Assembly: GCA_015163845.1 (NCBI GenBank)
Contig: JAAOII010000179.1
Span: 1-16,421 of the forward strand
Length of the DNA stretch: 16,421 nt
Reading direction: 5' to 3'
Source: Candidatus Portiera sp.
GTDB taxonomy: Bacteria > Pseudomonadota > Gammaproteobacteria > CBDBNL01 > JAAOII01
The position numbers and the translations under genes are program-made. Below the pieces are notes generated by a model. The model made no database searches, was not told the DNA's origin, and saw only the letters and a list, made by a program, of their open reading frames with translations. Shown here piece after piece: positions 15,364 to 16,421 of this stretch. Numbering within the stretch: the stretch's first letter is position 1; the number at the start of each line of letters is the position of its first letter.

Positions 15364-15367
15364 TAAT

Positions 15368-16421
15368 ATGTCTAATACTAAATTGGCACCAAAGTTAAGA
15401 TTCTTACTTCTTGTTCCCCTATACTTGTTCATAGTTTCTTGCGACAATGGGGCGGTCTTATCTGAAGATCTAGCATTTATACAGGTGCCTATGGTGAATA
15501 TAACTGACATCACAGTTATTCCAGATACTGCTGGCGGTGCTTTCACCATAAGTTGGACGAACCTTGCTACTAATAATGTTGAAATTGCAACAATCATAGT
15601 TACAGCAACTGGTTATGATAATTTGACAGATGGAAGTCAAGTGGGTAATCCTGTACCTAAATCTATCGCCTACAGTTCTAATAGCGACACGCAAAAAGTG
15701 CAATTCACTGGCTTAGACGTCACTCGATACTATGAATTTACTTTCTCCGCAACATTAACTAATGGCACTGAAATTGCTAACCTAGGAAACTTCACTGGTA
15801 GAGTGCAATCTGAAGCACCACCAATGATAATCCCCCCATTGCCGCAACCAGCACCTATGGTGAATATAACTGACATCACAATTATCGCTGATGCTGCTGG
15901 CGGTGCTTTTAATATCAGTTGGACGAACCTTGCCACTAATAATGTTGAAATTGCAAATATCACTGTCATAGCAACTGGTTATAATGATCCAGACGCCGGT
16001 AACTTAGAAGATACTCAGCCAAGCATTTATAGTTATGATGGTCATGGTGCTACGCAAAATGTTACATTCACTGGCTTAGACGTCACTCTGTTTTATGCAT
16101 TTACTTTCTCCGCAACATTAACTAATGGCACAGAGATAGCTAATCTAGGAAACTTCACTGGTAGAGTGCAATCTGAAGCACCACCAATGATAATCCCACA
16201 ACCACCGCAACCAGCACCTATGGTGAATATAACTGACATCACAATTATTGCTGATACTGCTGGCGGTACTTTTAATATTAGCTGGATTAATCTTGCTACT
16301 AATAATGTTGAAATAGCAAATATCACTGTAATAGCGACTGGTTATAATGATTCAGACGCAGGTAACTTAGAAGATACTCAGCCAAGCATTTATAGTTATG
16401 ATGGTCATGGTGCTACGCAAA
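15368..16421 (+). CDS. lipoprotein with Fn3-like tandem modules (3' end outside window)
   Basis: The frame runs from the ATG at 15368 to the window edge: 351 codons with no stop. Residues 1-25 are a lipoprotein signal peptide: basic start, the core FLLLVPLYLFIV and the lipobox I-V-S-C with Cys 25. Asp follows at +2 and Asn at +3, which under the E. coli Lol rule is a strong inner-membrane retention signal. Then come three modules with Trp at 63, 185 and 306. Each has F-[TN]-I-SW-[TI]-NL, [TI]ATGY, FTGLDVT and F-x-FSATLTNGTEIANLGN. They are joined by proline-rich linkers such as PPMIIPPLPQPAPMVNITDI. The modules match those of the upstream giant protein in pattern and partly at DNA level, so the two genes are tandem paralogues. 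The main module difference is WxNL in place of WxNP. Whether it also ends in a hydrolase domain cannot be seen. Confidence 0.88.
   Translation, partial: MSNTKLAPKLRFLLLVPLYLFIVSCDNGAVLSEDLAFIQVPMVNITDITVIPDTAGGAFTISWTNLATNNVEIATIIVTATGYDNLTDGSQVGNPVPKSIAYSSNSDTQKVQFTGLDVTRYYEFTFSATLTNGTEIANLGNFTGRVQSEAPPMIIPPLPQPAPMVNITDITIIADAAGGAFNISWTNLATNNVEIANITVIATGYNDPDAGNLEDTQPSIYSYDGHGATQNVTFTGLDVTLFYAFTFSATLTNGTEIANLGNFTGRVQSEAPPMIIPQPPQPAPMVNITDITIIADTAGGTFNISWINLATNNVEIANITVIATGYNDSDAGNLEDTQPSIYSYDGHGATQ
15488..16421 (+). repeat. near-identical 363-366 bp tandem repeats in the second lipoprotein gene
   Basis: The segment beginning CCTATGGTGAATATAACTG recurs at 15488, 15854 and 16217, so the unit lengths are 366 and 363 bp (122 and 121 codons). 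The third copy is cut by the window end. Copies 2 and 3 are nearly identical through most of the module and linker; copy 1 is somewhat more diverged in its middle. This shows recent duplication, probably continuing beyond the window. Confidence 0.92.

Larger units (their letters stand above)
15028..15367. other. 340-bp intergenic region between the two lipoprotein genes
   Basis: No full-size gene is visible. The region holds a 13-bp direct repeat (15060-15072 and 15232-15244), a perfect inverted repeat (15243-15261), a second 7-bp inverted pair (15256-15262 with 15287-15293), and two promoter candidates for the downstream gene. AAGTTATGG also occurs twice (near 15144 and 15190). I saw no convincing intrinsic terminator for the giant gene. 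Confidence 0.6.

Noticed and set aside
15253..16326. Three similar reverse-strand frames (15253-15597, 15730-15969, 16093-16326) that look like a repeated family
   Set aside because: Their similarity only reflects the tandem repeats of the forward lipoprotein gene, which has a signal peptide, ribosome-binding site and module motifs.

Overview
The window is AT-rich DNA from a Gram-negative bacterium, most likely a proteobacterium. This rests on a PrpD close in sequence to the enterobacterial-type enzyme, a Tag-type DNA glycosylase, and two lipoproteins with Lol-type signal peptides. I could not place it more precisely from sequence alone. All recognised genes are on the + strand. I see no tRNA, rRNA, CRISPR array or transposase.

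The left part (1-2833) is ordinary metabolism. It holds the 3' end of a 3-methyladenine DNA glycosylase gene (tag), a 12-helix MFS transporter whose first helix lies upstream of its first ATG, and a full-length 2-methylcitrate dehydratase gene (prpD) without prpB or prpC in view. An AT-rich, palindrome-containing spacer (2834-3111) then separates this cluster from the accessory region.

The right part (3112 to the window end) is a tandem of two related surface or periplasmic lipoprotein genes. The first encodes a giant 3,971-residue protein: a lipoprotein signal peptide, 28 fibronectin-III-like modules, and a C-terminal alpha/beta-hydrolase domain of the peptidase S33/TAP-like type. That domain keeps the nucleophile elbow and the Asp, but the usual catalytic His is not visible. 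The array shows several layers of recent expansion at DNA level: a two-module super-repeat in four copies, loop segments shared between different module families, an 18-bp minisatellite inside one module, and a proline-rich linker built from 54-bp units. The second gene (15368 onward, cut by the window end) is another lipoprotein with the same kind of module in near-identical 121-122-codon tandem repeats.

The two genes look like a locally expanding family of long, repetitive cell-envelope proteins. A rod-like stalk presenting a terminal (pseudo)hydrolase domain is my inference for the giant protein. The function is unknown.
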